Positions 50,183 through 58,631 of a stretch of 64,000 bases of DNA are shown piece after piece (position 1 is the first letter of the stretch; every line of letters starts with the position of its first letter). Both the position numbers and the translations under genes were made by a program. The notes below the pieces were generated by a model, which did not search any database, was not told the DNA's origin, and was given only the letters and a program-made list of their open reading frames with translations. Origin of the DNA: Clostridia bacterium (GTDB lineage: Bacteria > Bacillota > Clostridia > Christensenellales > Aristaeellaceae); assembly GCA_030530315.1 (NCBI GenBank), contig JAUMVG010000002.1:35591-99590 (forward strand). The letters are read 5' to 3'.

Positions 50183-51727
50183 GTGAATATCATCGCCATC
50201 GACCTGAAATCCTTCTACGCCTCCGTGGAGTGCCGGGAGCGAGGGCTCGACCCGCTGACCACCCATCTGGTGGTGGCTGACGCCGCTCGGACGGAAAAGA
50301 CCATCTGCCTGGCGGTTTCGCCGGCCCTGAAGGCCTACGGCGTTCCCGGGCGCCCCCGGCTGTTCGAGGTGGTGCAGGCCGTTCGGCAGATCAACGCCCA
50401 GCGCAGGCAGGCGGCTCCCGGAAGGCGGCTGACCGGGCGCTCCAGCTCCCAGCCTGAGCTGGAGGCCGATCCCTCCCTGGCGCTGGAATACGTGGTCGCC
50501 CAGCCCCAAATGGCCCACTACATTCGCACCAGCGCCCGCATCTACAACATCTACACCCGCTTCATCTCGCCGGAGGACATCCACGTCTACAGCGTGGACG
50601 AGGTGTTCATGGACGTGACCCACTACGTACACCTGTACCGCGCGGAGGCCGAGCGAGCCGGAATGGACCCGGTACATTTCCTGGCGCTGAAGATGGTGCG
50701 GGAGGTGCTCTATGCCACGGGCATCACGGCCACGGCGGGCATTGGGACGAACCTGTACCTGGCCAAGGTGGCCATGGACGTGGTGGCCAAGCACGTTGAG
50801 CCGGACCGGGACGGCGTGCGCATCGCGGAGCTGGACGAGCGCAGCTACCGGGAGCAGATGTGGTCCCACCGCCCGCTGTCGGATTTCTGGCGCGTGGGCA
50901 GGGGTTATGCGCGGAAGCTGGAGGCGGAGGGCCTGTTCACTATGGGGGACATCGCCCGATGCTCCGAAGGGGGCAGCGGCGACTACTACAACGAGGAACT
51001 GCTGTACCGCCTCTTCGGCGTGAACGCGGAGCTGCTGATCGACCACGCCTGGGGCTGGGAGCCCTGCACGATCGCCGATATCAAGAGCTACAAGCCCGAG
51101 AGCAACAGTCTTAGCGTCGGACAGGTGCTGAAATGCCCCTATGACTTTGAGCAGGGACGGCTGATCGTCCGGGAGATGACCGACAGCCTGGCGCTGGACC
51201 TGGTGAGCAAGAAGCTCGAGACCAACCAGCTGGAGCTGACGGTCTGCTACGATCGGGAGAACCTCACCGACGCCGCCCGGCGGAGGGCCTATACCGGCCC
51301 GGTGACGCTGGACTACTATGGGCGGGAAGCCCCCAAGCAGGCCCACGGCAGTGCCAACCTGCCGGGCTATACCTCCTCCAGCCGGGAGATCATCGCCGCC
51401 ATGATGGCGCTGTACGACAGGATCGTGAACCCAAAGCTGCTGGTCCGGCGAATGTTCGTGGTGGCCAACCGCGTCAAGGACGAGCGGGATGTGCGAGAGG
51501 CGGAGGCCGCCGAGAGCGTCCAGCTGGATATGTTCACCGACTACGAGGCGCTGGAGAAGCGGCAGGCCGAGGCCGAGGCTGCCCGGGAGCGGGAGCGGCG
51601 TCAGCAGGAGGTCGTACTGGAGATCAAGCAGAAATTCGGAAAGAACGCCATATTGAAGGGCATGAACTTCCAGGAGGCGGCCACCGCGCGGGAGCGCAAC
51701 GACCAGATCGGCGGCCACAGGGCTTAG
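50183..51727 (+). CDS. Y-family DNA polymerase (UmuC/DinB-like)
   Basis: 514 residues with a GTG start at 50183, 8 nt after AAGGAGG; the longer ORF from 50102 has no such site. Motifs: IIAIDLKSFYASVECRERG at the N-terminus (catalytic Asp and steric-gate Tyr), YSVDEVFMDVTHYV with the Asp-Glu pair (~140), TATAGIGTNLYLAKVAMD and LSDFWRVGRGYARKLEAEG (helix-hairpin-helix). The C-terminal little-finger domain (~320-430) and an acidic tail follow. It performs translesion synthesis. A YolD-like gene is next, the pairing seen for UmuC-type polymerases in Bacillota. Confidence 0.9.
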   Translation: MNIIAIDLKSFYASVECRERGLDPLTTHLVVADAARTEKTICLAVSPALKAYGVPGRPRLFEVVQAVRQINAQRRQAAPGRRLTGRSSSQPELEADPSLALEYVVAQPQMAHYIRTSARIYNIYTRFISPEDIHVYSVDEVFMDVTHYVHLYRAEAERAGMDPVHFLALKMVREVLYATGITATAGIGTNLYLAKVAMDVVAKHVEPDRDGVRIAELDERSYREQMWSHRPLSDFWRVGRGYARKLEAEGLFTMGDIARCSEGGSGDYYNEELLYRLFGVNAELLIDHAWGWEPCTIADIKSYKPESNSLSVGQVLKCPYDFEQGRLIVREMTDSLALDLVSKKLETNQLELTVCYDRENLTDAARRRAYTGPVTLDYYGREAPKQAHGSANLPGYTSSSREIIAAMMALYDRIVNPKLLVRRMFVVANRVKDERDVREAEAAESVQLDMFTDYEALEKRQAEAEAARERERRQQEVVLEIKQKFGKNAILKGMNFQEAATARERNDQIGGHRA

Positions 51728-51771
51728 GTTGCGAGCATGAGGAAGCGAGCACGAGGGAGGAGGATAGGAAC

Positions 51772-52182
51772 GTGGGCGAGTATGACGACATCATCGACAG
51801 GCCCCATCACGTGTCCCGGCGGCATCCGCGCATGACGATGCTGAACCGCGCCGCGCAGTTTTCCCCCTTCGCGGCACTGACCGGCTTCGGCGCGGAGATC
51901 ATCGAGGCGGCCCGGGAGACGGAGCGATGGATCGAGCTGTCCGAGGAGGAGAAGAGCGCAATCAGCGAGCGACTGGCGCAGCTGGCGAAGCGCCTGCCCG
52001 CCGAGGCCAGCGTGACCTGGTTCATCCACGACAGCCACAAGGAGGGCGGCCGCTATGTGACCCGGGATGTGCGCGTAAAGCAGATTCTTCCCACGGAGGG
52101 GCGCATCGTGCTGGCGGACGGCGAGAGCATCGACATGGACGAGCTGCTGGACGTCGAACTGCCGGATCCGGCGTGCGAATAG
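51772..52182 (+). CDS. YolD-like protein
   Basis: 136 residues, GTG start at 51772 after GGGAGGAGG. HHVSRRHPRMTMLNRAAQFSPFAALTGF is the family core; the rest holds a beta-rich region (VTWFIHDSHKEGGRYVTRDVRVKQIL). YolD-like proteins accompany Y-family polymerases, and are thought to be the UmuD counterpart of Bacillota. It starts 44 nt after the polymerase stop, so the two are an SOS-type pair. No LexA box was identified upstream. Confidence 0.8.
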   Translation: MGEYDDIIDRPHHVSRRHPRMTMLNRAAQFSPFAALTGFGAEIIEAARETERWIELSEEEKSAISERLAQLAKRLPAEASVTWFIHDSHKEGGRYVTRDVRVKQILPTEGRIVLADGESIDMDELLDVELPDPACE

Positions 52183-52258
52183 GCCTCGGATGACGCGCCA
52201 ATAAGAGTGCTTGCTTTTCAACTTGCGTTGTTTTCGGCTCGCACAGTATATATGTATA

Positions 52259-52330
52259 AGATCCTTCGCTCTACTCAGAATGAAACCGGCCCGACGGCGG
52301 TTCTGTCATCCTGAGCGAAGCGAAGGATCT
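52259..52330. repeat. REP-like inverted repeat, copy D
   Basis: Arms AGATCCTTCGCTCTACTCAG and CTGAGCGAAGCGAAGGATCT around a ~32-bp centre, between convergent genes. Confidence 0.65.
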
Positions 52331-52412
52331 GTATGTTTTTTGCGCCAAACAACGGTGAAAGGGGGCTCGTGGAGCGCTGCGTTCCCTGGTATCCTATGGA
52401 AGATCTTTTGGG

Positions 52413-53780
52413 TCACCCTTCAGGGTAGGCGACGCCCTCCGGAAGCTCGGAGACCACGTTGACGGTGAAGCGGTCCTCCGCGCCGCTGTTGGCGCGAACA
52501 GTGATGGTGGCGGTGCCGTAGCCGCCGATCAGCGTAACCAGGCCGCGCTGGTTGACGATGGCCACCAGGTCGTTGTCCGTCTCGTAGGTGAGCCGGCGGT
52601 TGTCCGCGTCGGCTGGGATGACCTCGGCCTCGAGCTGAACGGGAATGTCCGTTTGTTCCCGCAGCACGTAGAGCTGGTCCAGGTTCAGGCGGACTTCTTC
52701 GACGGGCGTCTGCACCTTCAGGCTGCAGCTGGCGATCTTGCCGTCGGCGGCGGCGCTGATGCGGGCCGTGCCGGTGCCGGTGGCGGTGATCACGCCGTTT
52801 TCGACGGTGGCCACGGCGGGGTTGCTGCTGGTCCAGGTGATGTAGTGGCCGCTGGCGTTTTCATCGATCTGGCCATCGGCGGCGATGAATCGCGGTTCGA
52901 GGGCCATGCTGGAGCCGCGGTCCAGCGTGGCGGCGGCGGGGGAGACGGTAAAGTCATCGGCGGCGGGCTCCACGGTCACCACGGTGCTGGAGGTCAGGCC
53001 GTCTTTGGAGAAGACGCTGAGCACCGCCGTGCCAGGGGCGGCCGCGAAGATATTGCCGTCATTCTGGACGCGCAGTATGGATTCGTCGCTGCTGGCCCAC
53101 CGGGTGATGTCGTCGGTGGTGTCCTGGGGCAGGTAGCGCACGCCCATCAGTACGTAGCTACCCTCGCCCACGGTGAGCTCTTCGGGCATGATGCGCACGG
53201 CGTTGCCCGAGACGTGTACGTTGACATCCGCCCAGGCGGTGAGGCCGTTGGCGGCAGTGGCGACCACCCGGGTGCTGCCTCCGCCCACGGCGGAGACGCG
53301 GCCCACCGCGTCCACCTGGGCCACATTCTCGTCCTGGCTGCTCCACTGCACCAGGGTGTTCTCGGCGCCTTCATTGAATATGGCCCGCAGGCCGGAGACC
53401 TGGCCCTTCTCCATGGACAGGAAGCGGGTGCTCAGCGTCAGGGTCGCGTCAGGGACGCCGATGACGTCGATCTGCACCAGGGCCCGCGCGCCGTTCTCGG
53501 CGTCCAGGCGGATCTGTGCCTTGCCGGGCCCCTCGGCGGTGACCACGCCGCCCGCCGTGACCGAGGCGACCGTCTCGTCGGTGGAGGCATAGGAGACGGT
53601 CTGGGACACGTCGGAATCCAGCCGGTAGCTGAGCGCATAGCTGTCGCCCGGGCTCATTTTGACAGAGCGCGGGTGGGCGTAGAGGTAATCCTCGGTGCCG
53701 TAGCGCATCGGCGCAAACAGCAGCAGGGCTGCAATCAACGCGAACAGCAGCTTCGCAAGCGTACCATAGGCGGTCTTCAT
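52413..53780 (-). CDS. Membrane-anchored protein with tandem Ig-like (BIG2) domains
   Basis: 455 residues. One N-terminal helix (LAKLLFALIAALLLFAP) is followed by about five ~80-residue BIG2-type repeats: YASTDETVASVTAGGVVTAEGPGKAQI, SSQDENVAQVDAVGRVSAVGGGSTRVVA, SSDESILRVQNDGNIFAAAPGTAVL, SSNPAVATVENGVITATGTGTARI and TDNDLVAIVNQRGLVTLIGGYGTATI. The repeats suggest an extended surface stalk, as in adhesins; no catalytic domain and no sortase motif. Orientation is away from the RadC operon. Confidence 0.85.
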   Translation of the reverse strand: MKTAYGTLAKLLFALIAALLLFAPMRYGTEDYLYAHPRSVKMSPGDSYALSYRLDSDVSQTVSYASTDETVASVTAGGVVTAEGPGKAQIRLDAENGARALVQIDVIGVPDATLTLSTRFLSMEKGQVSGLRAIFNEGAENTLVQWSSQDENVAQVDAVGRVSAVGGGSTRVVATAANGLTAWADVNVHVSGNAVRIMPEELTVGEGSYVLMGVRYLPQDTTDDITRWASSDESILRVQNDGNIFAAAPGTAVLSVFSKDGLTSSTVVTVEPAADDFTVSPAAATLDRGSSMALEPRFIAADGQIDENASGHYITWTSSNPAVATVENGVITATGTGTARISAAADGKIASCSLKVQTPVEEVRLNLDQLYVLREQTDIPVQLEAEVIPADADNRRLTYETDNDLVAIVNQRGLVTLIGGYGTATITVRANSGAEDRFTVNVVSELPEGVAYPEG

Positions 53781-53988
53781 GGATGTGGGCCTCGCTTATA
53801 CACAATTCTTCATTTTCATTATACGGGACATTGTCGGGCAGGTCAACGTATTTTTGGGTTTGGTATTGCAAAAAAGGCGGCAATGCGTTAAACTTATGAT
53901 GGAAAATGTCGGTAGCAGACCGTTGCGGAGCGATCGCGCCGAAGCGTGGCATTCCATGTGACAGCGGCAAGCAAAGGAGAGACATAAT

Positions 53989-54273
53989 ATGAAGCTGAAG
54001 CTGACCGAGACCCAGTTGGACGCGCTGAAGGCGTTCCTTGCGAGCTGCGAGGACGCGGAGGCGCTCTCCGAACGGGAATATGTGGCGGACCTGTATGACA
54101 TCGAGCGGCCCGTTTCCCTGGACCTGGTGTTCGTGAAGGGCGGCGTCGCCGTGGACGGCGCGGCAGAGCTGAAGTATGACGAGGAACAGGACGGCTGGTA
54201 CATGGGCGAGCGCCTGGAGACGCCCGAACTGGTGCTGGCGGCGCTGGAGCAGGCGGGCGCGCTGGGTGCATGA
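53989..54273 (+). CDS. Hypothetical acidic protein coupled to radC
   Basis: 94 residues, beginning KLKLTETQLDALKAFLASCEDAEAL, then YVADLYDIERPVSLDLVFVKGG and a helical end. Asp/Glu-rich. I recognise no family. Its stop overlaps the next start by 4 nt (ATGA), so it is translated together with the RadC-like gene. AAAGGAGAG precedes the ATG. Confidence 0.65.
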   Translation: MKLKLTETQLDALKAFLASCEDAEALSEREYVADLYDIERPVSLDLVFVKGGVAVDGAAELKYDEEQDGWYMGERLETPELVLAALEQAGALGA

Positions 54274-55049
54274 GCGGCAGCGGGACGCGCGGCAGGACCG
54301 CCGCTGAACCCGGCGGCAACGCGGCTAGGAGCGGCCCGGCGATCGACCGCAGGGAGGCGCTGTACGAGGCCATCGAGGACGCCCAGCGCTTTCTGCGGGG
54401 ACAGGAGTCGGCGGAGGCGTTCATGGAGGATGTGCGGCTGAGCTATCCCGCGCCGCAGTATTTCCTGGAGGCGCCGCGTTCGACCCTGGTGGCATCGGGC
54501 CTGAGCGGCACGGACGCCTTTTACTATGCGCTGATCCCCAGCCTGACGCGCACGGCGCTCTCCCAGCAGCGGGGCCTGAACCCCAGGCTGGACACACTCT
54601 CGCGGATGTCGCCATACCTGAAGACGCTTTACGTGGGCGTTCATGTGGAGTGCTTCTATCTGATCCTGCTGAACGGCAGGGGACAGCTGATCCGTCCGGT
54701 GCTGCTGCAGAAGGGAGCGGTGGACGCGGCGCCCTTCTACCTGCGGCAGGTGCTGATGACAACGCTCCAGGAGGAGGCGCGCTACATCGTGCTGGCCCAC
54801 AACCATCCCGGCGGCACGCTGAGGCCCTCGCGGGAGGACCTGCTCTGCACGCTGCGGGCGCTGAATGCCATGGCCCCACTGGGCGTTCCACTGCTGGACC
54901 ACATCATCGTGGCCGGGGACAGGACCGTCAGCATCCGGCAGTCTGGCATGATCCAGGAGCTGTTGTGGACCGCCGTCATGCCGACGGGACGCATTGTGCG
55001 CGGCTGGCTGGACGTGGATGTCATGGGTGAGGATACAGTGACTTTATAA
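54270..55049 (+). CDS. radC: RadC-family JAB/JAMM protein
   Basis: 259 residues. The JAMM metal motif is complete: VLAHNHPGGTLRPSREDL (H-x-H-x7-S-x2-D) near residue 173, followed by LLDHIIVAGDRTVSIRQSGMI. The N-terminus has a Gly/Arg-rich stretch and a helical segment (ALYEAIEDAQRFLRGQES), instead of the usual helix-hairpin-helix, so the family's DNA-binding part is degenerate or missing. RadC proteins are common but without proven biochemical activity. Confidence 0.85.
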   Translation: MSGSGTRGRTAAEPGGNAARSGPAIDRREALYEAIEDAQRFLRGQESAEAFMEDVRLSYPAPQYFLEAPRSTLVASGLSGTDAFYYALIPSLTRTALSQQRGLNPRLDTLSRMSPYLKTLYVGVHVECFYLILLNGRGQLIRPVLLQKGAVDAAPFYLRQVLMTTLQEEARYIVLAHNHPGGTLRPSREDLLCTLRALNAMAPLGVPLLDHIIVAGDRTVSIRQSGMIQELLWTAVMPTGRIVRGWLDVDVMGEDTVTL

Positions 55050-55193
55050 ATCTTAATAATTCGTGTAATGTACACAAAAAATGCGAAAATTAACAAGAAT
55101 GTAATGGGAGTGACCGGGAATTACGCCGGATTTAAACATTGATGGGTTATACTGTTTCAAACTTGAACAAGGACGCTGACAGGAGGGAACCAC

Positions 55194-56264
55194 ATGTATC
55201 TTGATCATCGCGTGACGGTGAAGATTGCCCGTATTTTGGACATGATCGATCTATCCGCGCTCCTGCTGGACTACAGCGGAAACGTGATTCTGCCGGAGGG
55301 CGATTCACGCAGCTTCACCATGCCGGACGACATTCTTCAAAACCCCACGGTCCCCTTCGTGTACGGCGGCGTCACGCTGATCGGCACGGCTGAGGAGCAG
55401 CCGGTGTTCATTTGCCTGCACGGCGACAGCGAGGACGTGAAGAAGTGCGCGGTGCTCTGCGCGGAGATCATCAACATGATGATGCGCGAGGACATGAGCC
55501 AGACCAACCGCGAGCAATCCCTGCGGCTGATGCTGCGGGGCGAGGTCGAGGGCGCGGAGTTCGAGTCGCTGGCCGCCGAGCACGACATCCCCATGCAGAA
55601 GAACCGCTGCGTGCTGTACTTCTACTTCCAGGACATGGAGGTCGAGCAGGCGATCCGGCTGATGAGCGACGCCATGGACGACGAGAACGACATGATCACC
55701 GAGGTGGGGCATCACTCCGTGGCCATGCTGAAGGCCGTAAATGAGGACGCCGACTTTACCGAGATCGAGGAGTACGCCAACGCCTTCGAGAGCAGCCTGC
55801 TGACGGAGACCGGCAACACCGTCTACATCGGCATCTCCGATCCCTGCTCGGAGCTGGTCGCCATCCCGGACGCCTATGCCGAGGCGCGCAACGCCATCAA
55901 CGTGGGCAGGATCTACCACAGCAACAAGCACGTGTTCGTATACCGCAACCTGCTGCTGGAGCGCTTCCTCAGCGACGTCTCCCCGGAGATGGGTGCGAAC
56001 TACAACTCGAAGATCTTCAACCGCAAGACCGCGCGGCTGTTCAACGACGAGATGATCCACACCATCGAGACGTTCTTCGACAACAGCCTGAACCTCTCCG
56101 AGACGGCGCGGAAGCTGTACATACACCGCAACACGCTGGTCTACCGCCTGGAGAAGGTGCAGCACGCCATCGGCCTGGACCTGCGGAACTTTGACGACGC
56201 GGTGACCTTCAAGATGATGATGCTGCTGGGCAAGGGCGAGAACAACCGCAAGTATCGCCTGTAA
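55194..56264 (+). CDS. PucR-type transcriptional regulator (CdaR-like)
   Basis: 356 residues. Residues ~1-100 form an unassigned sensor region with a PAS-like pattern (ALLLDYSGNVILPEGDSR). Residues ~120-270 are a GGDEF-like degenerate region (VLYFYFQDMEVEQAIRLM ... GISDPCSELVAIPDAYAEARNAI). The C-terminus ends in the PucR HTH, FFDNSLNLSETARKLYIHRNTLVYRLEKVQ (~300-330), a Fis-like helix-turn-helix. Targets are unknown; the S41 peptidase follows after 150 nt, separated by a hairpin. Confidence 0.85.
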   Translation: MYLDHRVTVKIARILDMIDLSALLLDYSGNVILPEGDSRSFTMPDDILQNPTVPFVYGGVTLIGTAEEQPVFICLHGDSEDVKKCAVLCAEIINMMMREDMSQTNREQSLRLMLRGEVEGAEFESLAAEHDIPMQKNRCVLYFYFQDMEVEQAIRLMSDAMDDENDMITEVGHHSVAMLKAVNEDADFTEIEEYANAFESSLLTETGNTVYIGISDPCSELVAIPDAYAEARNAINVGRIYHSNKHVFVYRNLLLERFLSDVSPEMGANYNSKIFNRKTARLFNDEMIHTIETFFDNSLNLSETARKLYIHRNTLVYRLEKVQHAIGLDLRNFDDAVTFKMMMLLGKGENNRKYRL

Positions 56265-56304
56265 TGTCCGAAGGGACCGTCCCATAGACTTTGGTTGAAG
56301 CCCG

Positions 56305-56338
56305 GATGCGCCGGCATGATCGCCGGCGTATCTGTTTG
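56305..56338 (+). terminator. Terminator after the PucR gene
   Basis: Stem GATGCGCCGGC/GCCGGCGTATC with a short loop, then TGTTTG. Confidence 0.6.
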
Positions 56339-56413
56339 AATGCGGGCCATTCACGGGGGATTTCCGCGTGACCGCAAAGGAACGTTTGAAAAATAGCCAC
56401 GTTCGGAGGAATC

Positions 56414-57658
56414 ATGAGCAAACACACGCTGCGCACCCTCGCGCTCATCTGGGCGGCGGTGATGATCGCCGTCATCTCTTCGACGGCGACGCTGCTGATT
56501 TCAGGCAAAAGTCAGCTGCGCGCCCCGGATGAAACGCGCATCTCCGAGGAAGAATACGCGCTCATCCAGCGCTACAGCCGCCTGGACGAGGTGCGCCGGA
56601 CGATGCTGGACGAATACTACCACGAGCTGGACGACGAGACGCTGGTCCTCGGCGCGATACGGGGCATGACCGCTTCCGTGGAGGACCCGTACACCTTCTA
56701 CTACACTCCGGAGGAAATGACCCGGCAGCAGGAGAACAGCAGCGGCAGGTACCAGGGCATCGGCACGCTGCTGCAAAACACCGCGGAGGGAAGAATTCAG
56801 GTGGTGCGCGTCTATCCCAATACGCCCGCCGAGGCCGCGGGACTGCGCGCGGGCGACGTGCTGGTGGCCGTGGACGGCGTCGCCATCAGCGGCGAGGACG
56901 GACGGACCTACAACGAGGCCGTGAACATGATCCGCGGCGAGGGTGGCACCAGCGTGGTGCTGACCGTGGTCCGTGACGGCGCGCGCAGGGACATCACCGT
57001 GGAACGGGGCGAGGTGACCATCAGCTACGCCAGCTATCAGGTCATCGCCGGCAACCTCGGTTACCTGTCCATCACCCAGTTCACCGGCGACGCGGAAAAG
57101 GTGGTCATGGAGGCGCTGGACACCTTCGAGGCGCAGAAGGTCGCGGGCCTGATCATCGACCTGCGTGACAATCCTGGCGGTCTGCTGGACCAGGTGGTCA
57201 ACATCGCGGACCGGCTGCTGCCCAAGGGCGTGATCGTCTACATCAAGGACCGGGACGGCACCCGGGAGGACTTCTATTCCGACGAAGCCATGTACGACGT
57301 GCCCCTGGTGGTGCTGGTGAACAATATGTCCGCCAGCGCGTCGGAGATCCTGGCCTCCTCGGTCCAGGTATTTGGACGGGGCACCATCATCGGCACGAAC
57401 ACCTACGGCAAGGGCGTCGTGCAGTCCCTCAAGACCTATCCCGAGGATGGCGCCGGCGTCCAGCTGACCACCTCACAGTATTACGACGGCAACGATCGCT
57501 CGCCCCAGGGCGTGGGCGTGAAGCCGGACCTGGAGCTGGCCCTGGTGGGCGGCTCCGTGCCGCTGGAGCCCGACCCCGCCAGCGACAACCAGCTGGCGGC
57601 GGCCATCGACGAGCTGCGGCGGCAGGCCAGCGGCGGCCAGTCCGTGCTGACGCCGTGA
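56414..57658 (+). CDS. S41-family carboxy-terminal processing peptidase
   Basis: 414 residues. One N-terminal membrane segment (LALIWAAVMIAVISSTATLLI), a short helical region, a PDZ domain (~115-200: GIGTLLQNTAEGRIQVVRVYPNTPAEAAGLRAGDVLVAVDG) and the S41 catalytic domain: GLIIDLRDNPGGLLDQVVNIADR, then VLVNNMSASASEILASSVQ with the nucleophile Ser and the general base Lys in TNTYGKGVVQSL. It trims or degrades exported proteins at the outer face of the membrane. CGGAGG precedes the ATG. Confidence 0.93.
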   Translation: MSKHTLRTLALIWAAVMIAVISSTATLLISGKSQLRAPDETRISEEEYALIQRYSRLDEVRRTMLDEYYHELDDETLVLGAIRGMTASVEDPYTFYYTPEEMTRQQENSSGRYQGIGTLLQNTAEGRIQVVRVYPNTPAEAAGLRAGDVLVAVDGVAISGEDGRTYNEAVNMIRGEGGTSVVLTVVRDGARRDITVERGEVTISYASYQVIAGNLGYLSITQFTGDAEKVVMEALDTFEAQKVAGLIIDLRDNPGGLLDQVVNIADRLLPKGVIVYIKDRDGTREDFYSDEAMYDVPLVVLVNNMSASASEILASSVQVFGRGTIIGTNTYGKGVVQSLKTYPEDGAGVQLTTSQYYDGNDRSPQGVGVKPDLELALVGGSVPLEPDPASDNQLAAAIDELRRQASGGQSVLTP

Positions 57659-57680
57659 GCGAGGAAAACCGAATAGTGCG

Positions 57681-57728
57681 CGCGAACGCGGAAAACCCGG
57701 ATGACGGGCTGCCCGCGTTCGCGTTTAT
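57681..57728 (+). terminator. Terminator after the S41 peptidase
   Basis: Stem CGCGAACGCGG/CCGCGTTCGCG around a second small stem, then TTTATAATAG. Confidence 0.75.
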
Positions 57729-57892
57729 AATAGAAATGCAATGGGGGAATCGACAGGGACCGCCAAACCAAGAAAGGGAAGGGCCAAACATGAAAAACGC
57801 CGGTATTCGCCTCGACGGCCTGTAGCGCGACTCGATAATAAAGGGAGCCGCTTCGGGCATGGGTGTCGCGCCGCCTGGAGCGAGGATGAGCC

Positions 57893-58207
57893 ATGAGCTA
57901 CACCGTCAACAACTACCCCAACATCCGCCACCGCGTGCAGTGCGGCCGCGCCGCTCGGGGCATCGACGACCGACACGAATACGCCGACTGCGGCCTCGAG
58001 AGACTCAGAAGCTGCGTGAAGGCCAAGGAGCGATGGCTGCTGTGCCTCTGGATCGACTTCGATTGCTTCAACAAGGCCGGACGCAGCAGCGGTTGGAAGC
58101 ACTACAAGGCCCGCAAACAATGGGAACACAACGTCAAAACCCGAGAAAGACACCGCAGCAGCCGCGTCCGCAAGGCCCTCAAGCGCGGGAAATGGCCCTT
58201 TGAATGA
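57893..58207 (+). CDS. Hypothetical basic protein
   Basis: 104 residues, rich in Arg/Lys/Cys/Trp: RAARGIDDRHEYADCGLERLRSCVKAKERWLLCLWIDFDCFNKAG, then a very basic end (RERHRSSRVRKALKRGK). Shine-Dalgarno GAGCGAGG. I find no family. It follows an 11-codon ORF (57790-57825) that has its own GGGAAGGG site. Its composition is unlike neighbouring genes. It is the last gene before the mobile element, which starts 125 bp further on. Confidence 0.5.
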   Translation: MSYTVNNYPNIRHRVQCGRAARGIDDRHEYADCGLERLRSCVKAKERWLLCLWIDFDCFNKAGRSSGWKHYKARKQWEHNVKTRERHRSSRVRKALKRGKWPFE

Positions 58208-58306
58208 GACGAGGCACAGAGCAAGAAATGATTGCCCTGTGCCTTATGTCGTGTTTACGGGTGGTTCGTATCGGATGATAAAACGAATTTCGATATCATA
58301 CAATAC

Positions 58307-58331
58307 AAAAAGCCGGTCAATCGACCGGCTT
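58307..58331 (-). terminator. tRNA-type terminator next to the attachment scar
   Basis: On the minus strand AAAGCCGGTC/GACCGGCTTTT, directly after the tRNA 3' end. It is the original terminator of the tRNA gene. Confidence 0.7.
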
Positions 58332-58379
58332 TGGCAGGGGCAGTAAGATTCGAACTCACAACAAAGGTTTTGGAGACCC
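58332..58379 (-). other. 3' half of tRNA-Trp: attachment-site duplicate at the left end of a mobile element
   Basis: The minus strand reads TCTCCAAAACC (anticodon CCA), then GTGAGTTCGAATCTTAC (T arm) and TGCCCCTGCCA (acceptor 3' strand with CCA). The D arm and 5' acceptor are missing: upstream is an unrelated GC hairpin. This is what remains at one end when an element integrates into a tRNA 3' half. The complete tRNA-Trp should lie beyond the element, to the right of this window. Confidence 0.8.
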
Positions 58380-58530
58380 ACGTCAGCGGCTGCGCCGCTG
58401 GGGGTGATTTTGGCGAGTAATAACACAATACACGATGACTTGTTGTGCAATTTGTATATCATCATATAGTGCTTAACAGAAACCTTGAACAACAGATAGT
58501 TAAGAATGTTAAGTGAGTAATTATGCGATT

Positions 58531-58557
58531 CACAACAAAGGTCTTTAATACCCACGT
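58531..58557. repeat. Degenerate second copy of the attachment core
   Basis: CACAACAAAGGTCTTTAATA and onward to CCCACGT matches 58356-58382 (CACAACAAAGGTTTTGGAGA...CCCACGT) at about 22 of 27 positions. It lies 175 bp inside the element and may mark an earlier or nested insertion. Confidence 0.6.
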
Positions 58558-58582
58558 TAAGTGACGTCTTAACAATAGAAAT

Positions 58583-58624
58583 GAAGCGCCGCCCGAAGGT
58601 TGTTTGATTTCTTCGGCGGCGCTT
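58583..58624 (-). terminator. Terminator of the recombinase gene
   Basis: AAGCGCCGCC.GAAG/CTTC.GGCGGCGCTT stem with a 12-nt loop, just after the recombinase stop. Confidence 0.75.
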
Positions 58625-58631
58625 TGCGTCG

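Noticed and set aside
54270-55049. radC taken as evidence of a genomic island
   Set aside because: Base composition and promoter-type signals match the chromosome, and neighbours are housekeeping genes.
58244-58555. 103-codon minus-strand ORF over the tRNA scar
   Set aside because: It reads through the tRNA 3' half and the repeat cores; no ribosome-binding site and no protein family.
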